From positions 1 to 64,000 of the forward strand of contig NZ_JHQS01000056.1 of NCBI RefSeq assembly GCF_014843845.1: a stretch of 64,000 nt of DNA, given 5' to 3'. Shown here in pieces: positions 1 through 7,851 of the stretch; the stretch's first letter is position 1; the number at the start of each line of letters is the position of its first letter. The position numbers and the translations under genes are program-made. Below the pieces are notes generated by a model. The model worked only from the letters and a program-made list of their open reading frames with translations, was not told the origin of the DNA and ran no database searches. This stretch comes from Mesorhizobium amorphae. GTDB taxonomy: Bacteria; Pseudomonadota; Alphaproteobacteria; Rhizobiales; Rhizobiaceae.

Positions 1-2
1 CC

Positions 3-352
3 GCCGGCGGGACCTATTCCCCGCCCATTTCCTTTTTGCCGGCGGGACCTATTCCCCGCCCATTTCCTTTTTGCCGGCGGGACCTATTCCCCGCCCATTT
101 CCTTTTTGCCGGCGGGACCTATTCCCCGCCCATTTCCTTTTTGCCGGCGGGACCTATTCCCCGCCCATTTCCTTTTTGCCGGCGGGACCTATTCCCCGCC
201 CATTTCCTTTTTGCCGGCGGGACCTATTCCCCGCCCATTTCCTTTTTGCCGGCGGGACCTATTCCCCGCCCATTTCCTTTTTGCCGGCGGGACCTATTCC
301 CCGCCCATTTCCTTTTTGCCGGCGGGACCTATTCCCCGCCCATTTCCTTTTT
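3..352. repeat. Tandem array of ten 35-bp hairpin units
   Basis: Ten apparently identical 35-bp units start at 3, 38, 73 and so on to 318. The array may extend left of the window. Each unit holds GGCGGG, an 8-nt spacer and CCCGCC, a 6-bp hairpin, and then CATTTCC and a run of five T on the plus strand, so each unit resembles a weak rightward terminator. There are no unique spacers, which rules out CRISPR. The last unit contains the stop codon and final codons of the minus-strand gene at 329-808. On that strand every unit repeats an AAGGAAATGGGCGGGGAATAG core, so the array looks like amplification of the 3' end of that gene. Confidence 0.95.
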
Positions 353-808
353 GAATGTGTCGAAATCGACCTGCATGCCGTTGAAGACCGTGCTCCAGTG
401 GCGGGTCAGCGCGGCCATGGCTACGGCTTCCTGGATTTCCTCGTCGGTGGCGCCGGCGCGCTTGGCGTCCTGGGTGTCCGACCAGATGCAGTAGCTGCAC
501 GGGATCTGCGCCGCCACGGCGAGCGAGATCAGCGACTTGACCTTCGGCGGCAGCGCCGTCTTGTCGCTGAGCTGGATGGCCTTGACCTCGGCCCATGCGC
601 CGGGCAGACCGGCTTTCGGGAACTGCTTCACGAAGCTTGGCACGCCGCCCATGGTCGACTGGATGTCCTTGATGGCAGCGTCATAGTCGTCGGCCTGGGC
701 AGGTGCGGCGGCCAGCGTCAGGGTGAGTGCGCAGGCAGCGGCAAGCACGGATGCGGACGCATAGCGAAGGCAGGAATGCGCGGATGAAACTATGAGATAG
801 GCAGACAT
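329..808 (-). CDS. Exported carboxymuconolactone decarboxylase/AhpD-like protein
   Basis: The 159-residue product begins with a long hydrophobic, Ala-rich leader ending near AQA-D (about residues 1-39), so it is probably periplasmic. The mature part has the AhpD/CMD fold signature, including a CSYC pair near residue 104. In AhpD the CxxC is followed four residues later by His; here that position is Asp (CSYCIWSD), so classical alkylhydroperoxidase activity is doubtful. The start has a good ribosome site (AGAGGAGA). The gene is divergent from the TetR gene at 894 and is the likely target of that repressor. Its last seven codons lie in the first unit, read on this strand, of the 35-bp tandem array, and the stop falls in the hairpin loop. 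Confidence 0.85.
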   Translation of the reverse strand: MSAYLIVSSAHSCLRYASASVLAAACALTLTLAAAPAQADDYDAAIKDIQSTMGGVPSFVKQFPKAGLPGAWAEVKAIQLSDKTALPPKVKSLISLAVAAQIPCSYCIWSDTQDAKRAGATDEEIQEAVAMAALTRHWSTVFNGMQVDFDTFKKEMGGE

Positions 809-833
809 CGTTTTCTCCTCTGGTGTTTGTTAG

Positions 834-878
834 CCTTACGATGTAAGGTAATGCAGAAAATGAACCTTACAGTGTAAG
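834..878. promoter_or_regulatory. Twin inverted-repeat operators between AhpD-like gene and TetR
   Basis: Two related palindromes lie in the divergent promoter region: CCTTAC-gat-GTAAGG at 834-848 and CTTAC-agt-GTAAG at 866-878. Their centres are 31 bp apart, about three helical turns, so two dimers could bind the same face. They are the natural operator candidates for the adjacent TetR protein, repressing both genes. The binding role is inference from position and symmetry. Confidence 0.7.
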
Positions 879-893
879 CTGTCAAGCGGCGCC

Positions 894-1553
894 ATGGACT
901 CATCGAACAAAAAAAAGCGAACGCGCGGGCGGCTGTCCCGCGAGATGATCGAGGATGCGGCCTTCGGGGTGATCGAGAGGGAGGGCCTTGCCGGCTTTTC
1001 GATGCGCAAGCTGGCGGCCGAACTCGGCTGCGAGGCGATGAGCATCTATCACCACTTTCCGTCGCAGGCGCACCTGCACGAAGCCTTGGTCGACCGGCTG
1101 ATCGGCTCGCTCGAAATGCCCGACGCCGGTCTGCCCTGGCGGCAAAGAATGCACATCGCCATGCACGACTTCCGCCGTATCGGCAGCGAGCATCCGGCCT
1201 TCGCGCCGTTCCTCGTCACCTACCGCATGAATTCGCCGACTTGCCTCGCGTGGCTGAGTGGCATCCTCGGCCTGTTCGAGGCCGGAGGCTTCGGTCCCGA
1301 ACTGAGCGCGCGGCTGTTCCGCACCGTCGGCTACTATCTGATGGGTGCGATCCTCGACGAGACCGCCGGCTATGCCAAGGGCCCGTCGGCGGTCACCACC
1401 GTCAGCGACGAGCAGCTGGCGCGGGATTTCCCGAATGTTGCTGCCGCCGGGCGCTATTTCGGCGCCGCCGAATTCGACCGGACATTCGATCTCGGCCTCG
1501 ATATGCTGCTCGACGAAATGGAGCGCGCCCTTGGCGGCGCCAATTCGAGGTAG
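894..1553 (+). CDS. TetR-family transcriptional repressor with TetR_C-type ligand domain
   Basis: The 219-residue protein has a basic N-terminus and a helix-turn-helix at about residues 14-60 (MRKLAAELGCEAMSIYHHF). The C-terminal ligand/dimer domain has the look of the tetracycline-repressor C-terminal family. It is transcribed divergently from the AhpD-like gene, with paired palindromes in between, so autoregulation and control of the neighbour are likely. The ligand cannot be told from sequence. The start ATG follows GTCAAGCGGC with no strong Shine-Dalgarno site, but the HTH begins soon afterwards and no better start is visible. Confidence 0.88.
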   Translation: MDSSNKKKRTRGRLSREMIEDAAFGVIEREGLAGFSMRKLAAELGCEAMSIYHHFPSQAHLHEALVDRLIGSLEMPDAGLPWRQRMHIAMHDFRRIGSEHPAFAPFLVTYRMNSPTCLAWLSGILGLFEAGGFGPELSARLFRTVGYYLMGAILDETAGYAKGPSAVTTVSDEQLARDFPNVAAAGRYFGAAEFDRTFDLGLDMLLDEMERALGGANSR

Positions 1554-1561
1554 CCTGGCGC

Positions 1562-2179
1562 ATGCGCTTTCTGTTTGTTCTGATCCTGCTCGCCGGAGCC
1601 GCCATCGGCGTCGCCTATCCCTGGGCGATGAGCAACTTCTCCGGTCACGAGATCGGCACCTGGCGGGTCTATGAGAAGGGCCGGTTCAGGCCGGTGACAG
1701 TGCCGTTAGCCGTCAGTGACGCGCCGGTCAGGGTGCTGGTCGACCTGACCGCCAGGGCCGAGCGCATCGTCTCGCAGCAACGCACCGTGCTGACGCTGAC
1801 CGCCGCTACCGGCGGCCGCACGACGCTCGCCTCGACGCTGCAGTTCAACCATACCGACAATCCGCGCCAGCCCAGCCCGCAGTCGCCGGACAAGATCTTT
1901 CGCGACGAGGCGGGTGTGATCGAGACGGTCAGCCCTGGCGCCTATCTGTTCACCGTCGGCCTTGGCGATGCCGAGAACATTCCAATGCGCGCGGTCGACC
2001 TCGTGCTGCGCGCCGGCGCCGGCGAGATCGACAACCGCGCGCGGCCGGTCGGCTTCTCGCTGATGGCGGCCGGCCTGATCGGGCTGGTGCTGGCGATGGT
2101 CTTTGGTCGTGGCGGCGGCCGGCCGGAGAACCCGAACTCGCAGCCGCCACCGCCGCGCTGGGGCAGGGGCTCGAAGTGA
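1562..2179 (+). CDS. Two-span membrane protein of unknown function
   Basis: The 205-residue product has an N-terminal membrane segment (about residues 2-20) and a second one near the C-terminus (about 163-183), with a beta-rich hydrophilic domain of about 140 residues between them, probably periplasmic. The C-terminal tail is short, Pro/Arg-rich and cytoplasmic. I do not recognise the family. The reading frame runs further upstream, but that part overlaps the TetR gene; ATG 1562 gives a clean hydrophobic N-terminus. Its stop overlaps the GTG start of rlmJ by four bases (GTGA), so the two are probably translationally coupled, although no functional link is evident. Confidence 0.7.
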   Translation: MRFLFVLILLAGAAIGVAYPWAMSNFSGHEIGTWRVYEKGRFRPVTVPLAVSDAPVRVLVDLTARAERIVSQQRTVLTLTAATGGRTTLASTLQFNHTDNPRQPSPQSPDKIFRDEAGVIETVSPGAYLFTVGLGDAENIPMRAVDLVLRAGAGEIDNRARPVGFSLMAAGLIGLVLAMVFGRGGGRPENPNSQPPPPRWGRGSK

Positions 2180-3042
2180 ACTACCGCCATGCCTATCACG
2201 CCGGCAACTTCGCCGACGTCGTCAAGCATGTAGTGCTGACGCGGCTGCTCGAATATCTCAAGCAGAAGGACAAGGCGTTCCGGGTCATCGACACCCATGC
2301 CGGCATCGGCCGCTACGATCTGTCGTCGACGGAGGCGCAGAAGACCGGCGAATGGCAGGGCGGCATCGGCCGGCTGGTCGGCGTAAACCTGGATGCCAAG
2401 GCAGCCGCCCTGCTGGCGCCCTATCTGGAGGCGGTTCGCGCGCTCAACCCCGACGGCAGCCCAGATGGCGGCATAAAAAAATACCCGGGCTCGCCGCTGA
2501 TCGCCAGGCATCTGCTGCGCAAGCAGGACCGGCTGACGGCGATCGAATTGCATCCCGACGATGCGAACCGGCTCAAAGCGGTCTTCGCCGGCGATTTTCA
2601 GGCGAGGGTGATCGAGCTCGACGGCTGGCTGGCGCTCGGCGCGCAACTGCCGCCGAAGGAAAAGCGCGGCCTGGTGCTGATCGATCCGCCATTCGAGGAG
2701 GCGGGCGAATTCGACCGTCTGGTCGACGGGTTGGTCAAGGCCCACAAGCGCTGGCCGGGCGGCATCTATGCGCTGTGGTATCCGATCAAGGACCGCAAGG
2801 CGGTCATCGCCTTCAGGAAGGCGCTCAAGCAGACAGGCATCCCCAAGCTGCTCGACATAGAATTCGAGATCAGGCCGGCCTCGTCGGAGCCCAGCCTCGA
2901 CGGCAGCGGCATGGTGGTGGTCAACCCGCCTTTCACACTTGAGGGCGAGTTGCGGGTGCTGCTGCCGGCCCTGCACAGATTGCTCGCGGTCGGGCGACCG
3001 GCGGACTGGTCGCTGCGCTGGCTCGCTGGGGAAGCGGGGTAA
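2176..3042 (+). CDS. rlmJ: 23S rRNA (adenine-2030-N6)-methyltransferase RlmJ
   Basis: The 288-residue protein begins MNYRHAYHAGNFADVVKH, the near-invariant N-terminus of RlmJ. It carries the SAM-binding DTHAG-type motif near residue 40 and the amino-methyltransferase catalytic motif DPPF (VLIDPPFEE) near residue 174. It methylates N6 of A2030 in 23S rRNA in the cytoplasm. The start codon is GTG, overlapping the stop of the upstream membrane-protein gene. Length agrees with the family (about 280 residues). Confidence 0.95.
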   Translation: MNYRHAYHAGNFADVVKHVVLTRLLEYLKQKDKAFRVIDTHAGIGRYDLSSTEAQKTGEWQGGIGRLVGVNLDAKAAALLAPYLEAVRALNPDGSPDGGIKKYPGSPLIARHLLRKQDRLTAIELHPDDANRLKAVFAGDFQARVIELDGWLALGAQLPPKEKRGLVLIDPPFEEAGEFDRLVDGLVKAHKRWPGGIYALWYPIKDRKAVIAFRKALKQTGIPKLLDIEFEIRPASSEPSLDGSGMVVVNPPFTLEGELRVLLPALHRLLAVGRPADWSLRWLAGEAG

Positions 3043-3181
3043 AGGCGGCAGCGGTTTCCCACCTCGCGAAGCCATCTCTGGCGGATGGCGAGTTCGAAGC
3101 TGGAAACCATCATCATCACAACCGCTTGACCGCCGACCGGCGAATCCGCACAGTGCGCGCAATCGACCTTGAGAGGCTGTC

Positions 3182-3634
3182 ATGACTCGCTTCGCCAAAT
3201 CCGCCCTTGCCGCACTGATTTCGCTTTGCACGCCGCTCGCCACCTCGCTCGGCTTCACCCAGGCGGCGCACGCCGCCGATCTTTCCGTCTATTCCGACGA
3301 GGACGGTGGTGTATGCGGCGAGGCCTGGGTGCTGAACAAGATCACCAGCCGCTTTTCCTACCAGGTGCGCCACGTGCCGCATCTGCCGGATGTCGCCATC
3401 ACCGATTTCCGCCGCATCCACCAGCACCGCTATCTGCCGGCCAGCGAACAATGGCCGATTGGCCGCCGCTATTGCGGCGCCACGGTCGCCCTGTCGGACG
3501 GCCACGACCGCACCATCTGGTACCTGATCGAGGAGGGGCAAGGTTTCGCCTCGATTGGCGACAATGTCGAATTCTGCGTCGCGGGCTTCGACCGCTGGAT
3601 GGTCTACAACGGCCGCTGCCGCGTCCTGCGCTGA
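3182..3634 (+). CDS. Small secreted cysteine-containing protein, unknown function
   Basis: The 150-residue product has a clear signal peptide (about residues 1-32, ending AAHAA-D) and a mature domain of about 118 residues with four cysteines (contexts GVCGE, RYCGA, EFCVA, GRCRV), which could form two disulfides in the periplasm. Trp and aromatic residues are frequent towards the C-terminus. I do not recognise a domain. The gene stands alone between rlmJ and a LysE exporter. The AGAGGCTGTC before the start gives a weak ribosome site. Confidence 0.75.
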   Translation: MTRFAKSALAALISLCTPLATSLGFTQAAHAADLSVYSDEDGGVCGEAWVLNKITSRFSYQVRHVPHLPDVAITDFRRIHQHRYLPASEQWPIGRRYCGATVALSDGHDRTIWYLIEEGQGFASIGDNVEFCVAGFDRWMVYNGRCRVLR

Positions 3635-3810
3635 ACGCAGCTTTCCGACGAGGATATTTTCGCGCCTCGGCTGGATCGGTCGCGGCGGCTCGGCTTGGCA
3701 TGTTGCCGGCAGCCGCCCTGTCGCGAAGATCCTGACTTTTCCTTCTATCGCCGCCCGGCAAATCGGCTAGTCTGAACGCCCGAGAGCAACAGCCACTTTC
3801 GGGTACCGTC

Positions 3811-4425
3811 ATGGATCTTACGACCCTCCTTGCGTTTGCGGCCGCCTTCTTCGTGTTCGCAGCCAGCCCCGGCCCTGACAATATGACGATCGTCGCCCGC
3901 ACGATCTCCGGCGGCGCGGCATCGGGCATCGCCTATGGTGCCGGAACTGTGGTCGGCATCCTCATCTTTCTGGTGCTCGCCGCCTTCGGCCTGTCGGTCA
4001 TCGCCGCCAAGATGGCGGTGGTCATGACAGTGCTTCGCTATGGTGGAGCGGCCTACCTGATCTGGATGGGCGTCAGGCTGTGGACCGCGGTCCCCGTGGT
4101 GCCGGAACTGCAGCCCGTTGCGGGCGGGCGCGGGTTGTTGACGATCTTCGCCACGGGCATCGCCCTCAACCTCGGCAATCCGAAAATGCCGCTGTTCTAC
4201 GTCGCACTGCTGCCCAACGTTGTCGGCGCGTCGCTCACATCAGGTCATCTCGGCGTGCTGATGGCGGTGATCCTGGCTGTCGAGGTGGTGGTGATCGGTG
4301 GCCACGTCATCCTTGCGGCGCGCGCCCGCAACCTGTTGCGCACGCCCAGGATCGTGCGCCGCGTGAACCGGGCGGCGGGCGGCGTGATGATCGGCGCCGG
4401 CGTCGCCGTGGTCGCCACGCGCTGA
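3811..4425 (+). CDS. LysE/RhtB-family amino acid exporter
   Basis: This 204-residue inner-membrane protein has six predicted hydrophobic segments. Its N-terminal signature FAASPGPDNMTIVARTISGG matches the LysE/RhtB translocator family (SPGPD motif near residues 18-22), as do the GxxxG-containing second segment and the GNPKMPLFY motif near residue 125. The family exports amino acids or related metabolites by proton antiport. The substrate cannot be assigned. The gene is monocistronic and is followed by a palindromic intergenic repeat. Confidence 0.9.
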   Translation: MDLTTLLAFAAAFFVFAASPGPDNMTIVARTISGGAASGIAYGAGTVVGILIFLVLAAFGLSVIAAKMAVVMTVLRYGGAAYLIWMGVRLWTAVPVVPELQPVAGGRGLLTIFATGIALNLGNPKMPLFYVALLPNVVGASLTSGHLGVLMAVILAVEVVVIGGHVILAARARNLLRTPRIVRRVNRAAGGVMIGAGVAVVATR

Positions 4426-4468
4426 GGTCCGCCGCGGAAGAGCGTGCTGACCACCAACGCTGGCGCCG

Positions 4469-4627
4469 CCCCTCATCCGCCTGCCGGCACCTTCTCCCCG
4501 TGAACGGGGAGAAGGAGGCTGGCCGCGACGTTGGCGCTTATCCTGCAACGCTGGCGATTGGCGAAATCCGTGACGAGCGTCCTTCTCCCCGTTCACGGGG
4601 AGAAGATGGCGGCAGCCAGATGAGGGG
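4469..4627. repeat. Rhizobial palindromic intergenic element (CTTCTCCCCGT type)
   Basis: Two copies of a CTTCTCCCCG..CGGGGAGAAG hairpin (about 4491-4514 and 4581-4605) sit within about 160 bp. The element begins CCCTCATCCGCCTGCC and ends GGCAGCCAGATGAGGG, so the whole is roughly an inverted pair. It resembles the RIME-type intergenic mosaic elements of rhizobia. It lies between the lysE-like gene and a TetR gene and could act as an mRNA hairpin. It encodes nothing. Confidence 0.8.
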
Positions 4628-4676
4628 CAGCGCCGACCTCTACCAGTTGACAAGAGCCGTCATCATCTCCTAAAAA

Positions 4677-4692
4677 GAGACAGACCTGTCTC
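4677..4692. promoter_or_regulatory. Perfect 16-bp palindrome, candidate TetR operator
   Basis: GAGACAG-AC-CTGTCTC is a perfect inverted repeat 16 bp upstream of the start of the TetR gene at 4709. Position and symmetry suggest autoregulation of that gene together with the coupled EamA transporter. Binding is inferred. Confidence 0.65.
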
Positions 4693-4708
4693 ATCACTTA
4701 GAGATCAC

Positions 4709-5284
4709 ATGACGCGTTCATCCGCTTCCGGCAAACGCCAGCATGTCGTCGACACCGCCTATGCGCTGTTCAAGCAGGGCGGTTTCCACGCCACCGGCAT
4801 CGACCGGATCATCGCCGAGGCAGACATCGCCAAGATGACGATGTATCGCCACTTTCCCAGCAAGGACGAGCTGATCGTCGAGGTGCTGGACTATCGCGCC
4901 GGGCGTTTCGACCGTCAGCTCGACCGGCTCGAGCAAGAGGGCATCACAGCCGTACAGAAGATCGGAAAAATCTTCGATTGGCATGAGCGCTGGTTTCGCA
5001 GCGCCGACTTCCACGGCTGCCTGTTCGCGCATGCGCTGGCTGAATTCGGCGACCCCGGGCATCCGGTGTTCAAGGCAGTTGCCAGGCAGAAGAACGGCCT
5101 GAGATCGCGCATGCAGGCAATCCTCGAGGATGTGATGCCGCCCGACCGTGCCGAAGGCGCGGCCGCCGCCTTGCTGATGCTGATCGAGGGCGCCACGCTG
5201 ATGGCGCAGATGGGGCAGCCGGCCATCGGCAATGCCCGCGAGGCTGCGGCAGCCATCATCGCCGCTGCGAGCGTGCCGCAATGA
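4709..5284 (+). CDS. TetR/AcrR-family regulator
   Basis: The 191-residue protein has a standard N-terminal TetR helix-turn-helix at about residues 10-55 (FHATGIDRIIAEADIAKMTMYRHFPSKDEL). The all-helical C-terminal domain contains FHGCLFAHA near residue 105, typical of the AcrR-like group that includes regulators of small transporters. Its stop overlaps the start of the EamA transporter gene (ATGA), so regulator and transporter form a two-gene operon under the 16-bp palindrome upstream. Confidence 0.9.
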   Translation: MTRSSASGKRQHVVDTAYALFKQGGFHATGIDRIIAEADIAKMTMYRHFPSKDELIVEVLDYRAGRFDRQLDRLEQEGITAVQKIGKIFDWHERWFRSADFHGCLFAHALAEFGDPGHPVFKAVARQKNGLRSRMQAILEDVMPPDRAEGAAAALLMLIEGATLMAQMGQPAIGNAREAAAAIIAAASVPQ

Positions 5285-6117
5285 GCGCGACCGTCGTCGG
5301 ACTGGCGCTGTTCGCGGCCATCCTGCATGCCAGCTGGAACGCCTTCCTGCGCACCGGGGCCGACCGGCTGTGGACGGTCACCGTCATGAGCTTTTCCAGT
5401 ACGCTGGTCGCCATCCCCGTCGCCCTTTTCCATGCGCTCCCGGCGGCGGCGGCCTGGCCCTATGTCGTGCTCTCGGCTTGCCTCCAGGTCGGCTACAGCG
5501 TGTTCCTGGTCGCCGCCTACAAATATGGCGAGCTGGGGCAGGTCTATCCGATCGTCCGCGGCAGCGTGCCGCTGCTCGTTGCGCTCGGCGGTTTCTTTCT
5601 TGCCGGCCAGCAGCTGACCATTCCGGAGATCGTCGGCGTTGCGCTCGTCGCCGGCGGCATCATGGGGCTTTCGCTGGGCAGAGGGAGGGCGTCGACGACA
5701 TCGATCCTCTATGCGCTGGCGACCGGAGCGATCATCGCCGCCTACGCGACGGTCGACGCGATCGGCGTGCGCGCGGCGCAAGACAGCGGCGCCTACACGG
5801 CATGGGTGCTGGTGCTCTACGGCGCCTTGCTGCCCGCGACCTTCATCGCCATGCGCGGCAGGCTCGTCGTCGACCTCGGTGCGCCGGAAACCTGGAAGGC
5901 GCTGGGCGGCGGTCTGTTCGCGCTGCTGGCCTATGGCGTCGTGGTTGCCGCCTTCGCGCTGGGGCCGGCCGGTCCGATCACGGCCATCCGCGAAACCAGC
6001 GTCGTCTTCGCCGCCTTCATCGGCCGGCTGCTCCTCGGCGAGATGCTGACGCCAAGACGCCTCGGTGCTTGTGCGATCGTTGCCGTCGGCGCCATCTGCC
6101 TCGGCTACCAGCCGTAA
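5281..6117 (+). CDS. EamA/DMT-family transporter
   Basis: The 278-residue inner-membrane protein has about ten hydrophobic segments and two EamA repeats. The N-terminal AILHASWNAFLRTG is typical of the drug/metabolite transporter superfamily, and the second repeat contains ETSVVFAAFIGRLLLGE. These proteins usually export small metabolites. It overlaps the upstream TetR gene by four bases and is probably controlled by it. The substrate is unknown. Confidence 0.9.
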   Translation: MSATVVGLALFAAILHASWNAFLRTGADRLWTVTVMSFSSTLVAIPVALFHALPAAAAWPYVVLSACLQVGYSVFLVAAYKYGELGQVYPIVRGSVPLLVALGGFFLAGQQLTIPEIVGVALVAGGIMGLSLGRGRASTTSILYALATGAIIAAYATVDAIGVRAAQDSGAYTAWVLVLYGALLPATFIAMRGRLVVDLGAPETWKALGGGLFALLAYGVVVAAFALGPAGPITAIRETSVVFAAFIGRLLLGEMLTPRRLGACAIVAVGAICLGYQP

Positions 6118-6125
6118 CCGCCGTC

Positions 6126-6758
6126 TTACCGCGGCGCTGTTCTGTGCTGTCCGGACAGGTAAGCGCAGATCAGGTCGACGAGTTGCTTCTGCAATTCCGG
6201 CGCCTCCATCATGCCGCGTCGCGCCGCATTGTGGATCACGCCCTCGATCGCGGAGGACAACACGCGCGCCACGGTCTCGGTGTCTTTCGTGCGTCTGCGA
6301 TACTGCGCTACGGCAGCCGCGTAGTGTTCGAGATAGCGCGACTGGAAAGCGGCATGCGCGGCCCTTGAGCCGCGATCGCCTGGCGCTTCGTCGAGCAGCA
6401 CCTGGTGCAGCGTCGGATGGATGCTGTGCGCCGCGATCATGCCGCGCGTGAGTTCGCGCGCGAATTGCCGGAGCGGTTTCTCGTCGGCTGCCGCATCGCT
6501 GATAACCGCGAGGACTTGATCGAAGTGCCGGCGCCGGATCGCCTCGACCAGTGAAAGCTTGTCGGGGAAATACTGGTAGAGCGAGCCGATGCTGGCACCG
6601 GCCGCCTCGGCCACCTTGTTGGTGGTGAAGCCGGCCCACCCGAGATCGCTCAGAACGCGAGCACCCGCCTCGATGATCGCCTCGACGGTTGCCCTGGAAC
6701 GCGCCTGGCTCGGCTCCTTGCGCATGCGCGAGCGCGGCTTTGCAATGCGAGTAGACAT
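6126..6758 (-). CDS. TetR/AcrR-family regulator
   Basis: The 210-residue protein has a basic N-terminus (Arg/Lys-rich to about residue 20), then a TetR helix-turn-helix at about residues 25-72 (GFTTNKVAEAAGASIGSLYQYFPDKLSL) and a helical ligand domain. It is divergent from the DinB-fold gene at 6822, with 63 bp in between. That spacer is A+T-richer than its surroundings and probably holds both promoters, but I saw no clear palindrome in it. It ends 8 bp after the EamA gene, convergently. Confidence 0.9.
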   Translation of the reverse strand: MSTRIAKPRSRMRKEPSQARSRATVEAIIEAGARVLSDLGWAGFTTNKVAEAAGASIGSLYQYFPDKLSLVEAIRRRHFDQVLAVISDAAADEKPLRQFARELTRGMIAAHSIHPTLHQVLLDEAPGDRGSRAAHAAFQSRYLEHYAAAVAQYRRRTKDTETVARVLSSAIEGVIHNAARRGMMEAPELQKQLVDLICAYLSGQHRTAPR

Positions 6759-6821
6759 GCCTGATCCGTCTCCGCAAGAATATAAACAACATACTCACAT
6801 TTCTGGAAAGGGATATCGGTC

Positions 6822-7352
6822 ATGAGTGCCCTGGTCTTGCTTCGCAGCTTCTTCACCTATCAGGCCTGGGCCAATGACGAGTTGCTGGAGAAGCTCGCGA
6901 GCCTCGACTCACCTGCGCACGGCAAGGAGCGCCTCGTCGCGACCCGTCTCCTCAATCACAACCTCGTTGTGTCAAAAATATTTGCGGCGCATCTCACCGG
7001 CGCACGCCACGGCTACAGCGCCGACAACACTGCGGACACGCCCGCGCTCGACACGCTACGCACCGATGTCGCGGCAATGGATTGCTGGTATCTGGACTAT
7101 CTGGAAACCGTCGCGCCGGACCATCTGTCCGAGCCCGTGCCGTTCGTCTTCACCGACGGCGACAAGGGATCGATGTCGCGCCAGGAGATGCTGACCCATG
7201 TCATCATCCATGGCGGCTACCATCGCGGCGAAGTCGGGCGCATGCTCTCGCAGATTTCCATCAAGCCGCCATGGGATACGTTCGCTGTCCACTTGCACCA
7301 GACCGAACCTTCGCGCCGGTTGCAGGCGGTGCAGGAGCCACTAAGCGACTGA
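6822..7352 (+). CDS. DinB/YfiT-fold metalloprotein
   Basis: The 176-residue protein has the DinB four-helix fold signature: an early YQAWANDEL segment (about residues 12-20), and metal-ligand histidines at NHNLVVSK (about residue 47) and in HVIIHGGYHRGEVGRML (about 126-142). DinB-fold proteins bind a divalent metal and often act as thiol-dependent transferases. The reaction is unknown here. The gene is divergent from the TetR gene at 6758, which is its likely regulator. A second DinB protein lies at 29243, but the two are not obvious close duplicates. Confidence 0.87.
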   Translation: MSALVLLRSFFTYQAWANDELLEKLASLDSPAHGKERLVATRLLNHNLVVSKIFAAHLTGARHGYSADNTADTPALDTLRTDVAAMDCWYLDYLETVAPDHLSEPVPFVFTDGDKGSMSRQEMLTHVIIHGGYHRGEVGRMLSQISIKPPWDTFAVHLHQTEPSRRLQAVQEPLSD

Positions 7353-7851
7353 TCTTGCAAGAGTTTTACGATCTGACGATGTCGGCACAAACGAGGCTCT
7401 GACGTCAGCACTGTGATCTCCAGAAAAAGCGAGCTAAAAGCTCACTTCTTGTCAAATGCCGCAAGATGATGCGACGGCGCGCCTGTCGTGTTGCTATCCT
7501 CCGCACCCTTCTTCGTCGCACTGGACAAGACGAAGCGAGCGATCCGGAAACTCTTCATGATCTTCGCAACGCGCAGTCGATGTCTGCGCTCGAAGCGGCG
7601 CGAAGAATCCTGCGCGCATCGACAAGATCGACCAAGATAGAGCGTGAAGAATTTCCGGCGTAGAACTTCGTTGCGAGATCAAAGATGGGTAGTGAAATTC
7701 TTCGACGATCAGCACGATCGCATTGCGCTCGTAACCGAAATTTAATCTGCTAAAATCAATGTAATGCTTCGCTGGCTAGACACGCGCGAGTCAGATAAGC
7801 ATGACACGCCGGGTCACTAACGGCCATCGGCAACAACGCAAGGGGCATCGC
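7353..7851. other. 500-bp intergenic region with an imperfectly understood inverted repeat
   Basis: No convincing gene is visible. There is a small hairpin (GAGCT-aaa-AGCTC) at about 7428-7440 that may close the DinB transcript, and a perfect 10-bp inverted repeat, GAAGAATTTC at 7646-7655 with GAAATTCTTC at 7694-7703. The last 100 bp before the H1-like gene are A+T-richer and probably contain its promoter. Confidence 0.5.

Noticed and set aside
3..352. CRISPR array
   Set aside because: The 35-bp units are contiguous without unique spacers and no cas gene is near; it is a plain tandem repeat.
36..787. Plus-strand proline-rich repeat proteins over the tandem array
   Set aside because: These frames are translations of the repeat followed by the antisense of the AhpD-like gene; no ribosome site or natural composition supports them.
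4915..6798. Long minus frame opposite the TetR and EamA genes
   Set aside because: It is Arg-rich antisense of two well-supported genes, a common artefact of high G+C third positions.
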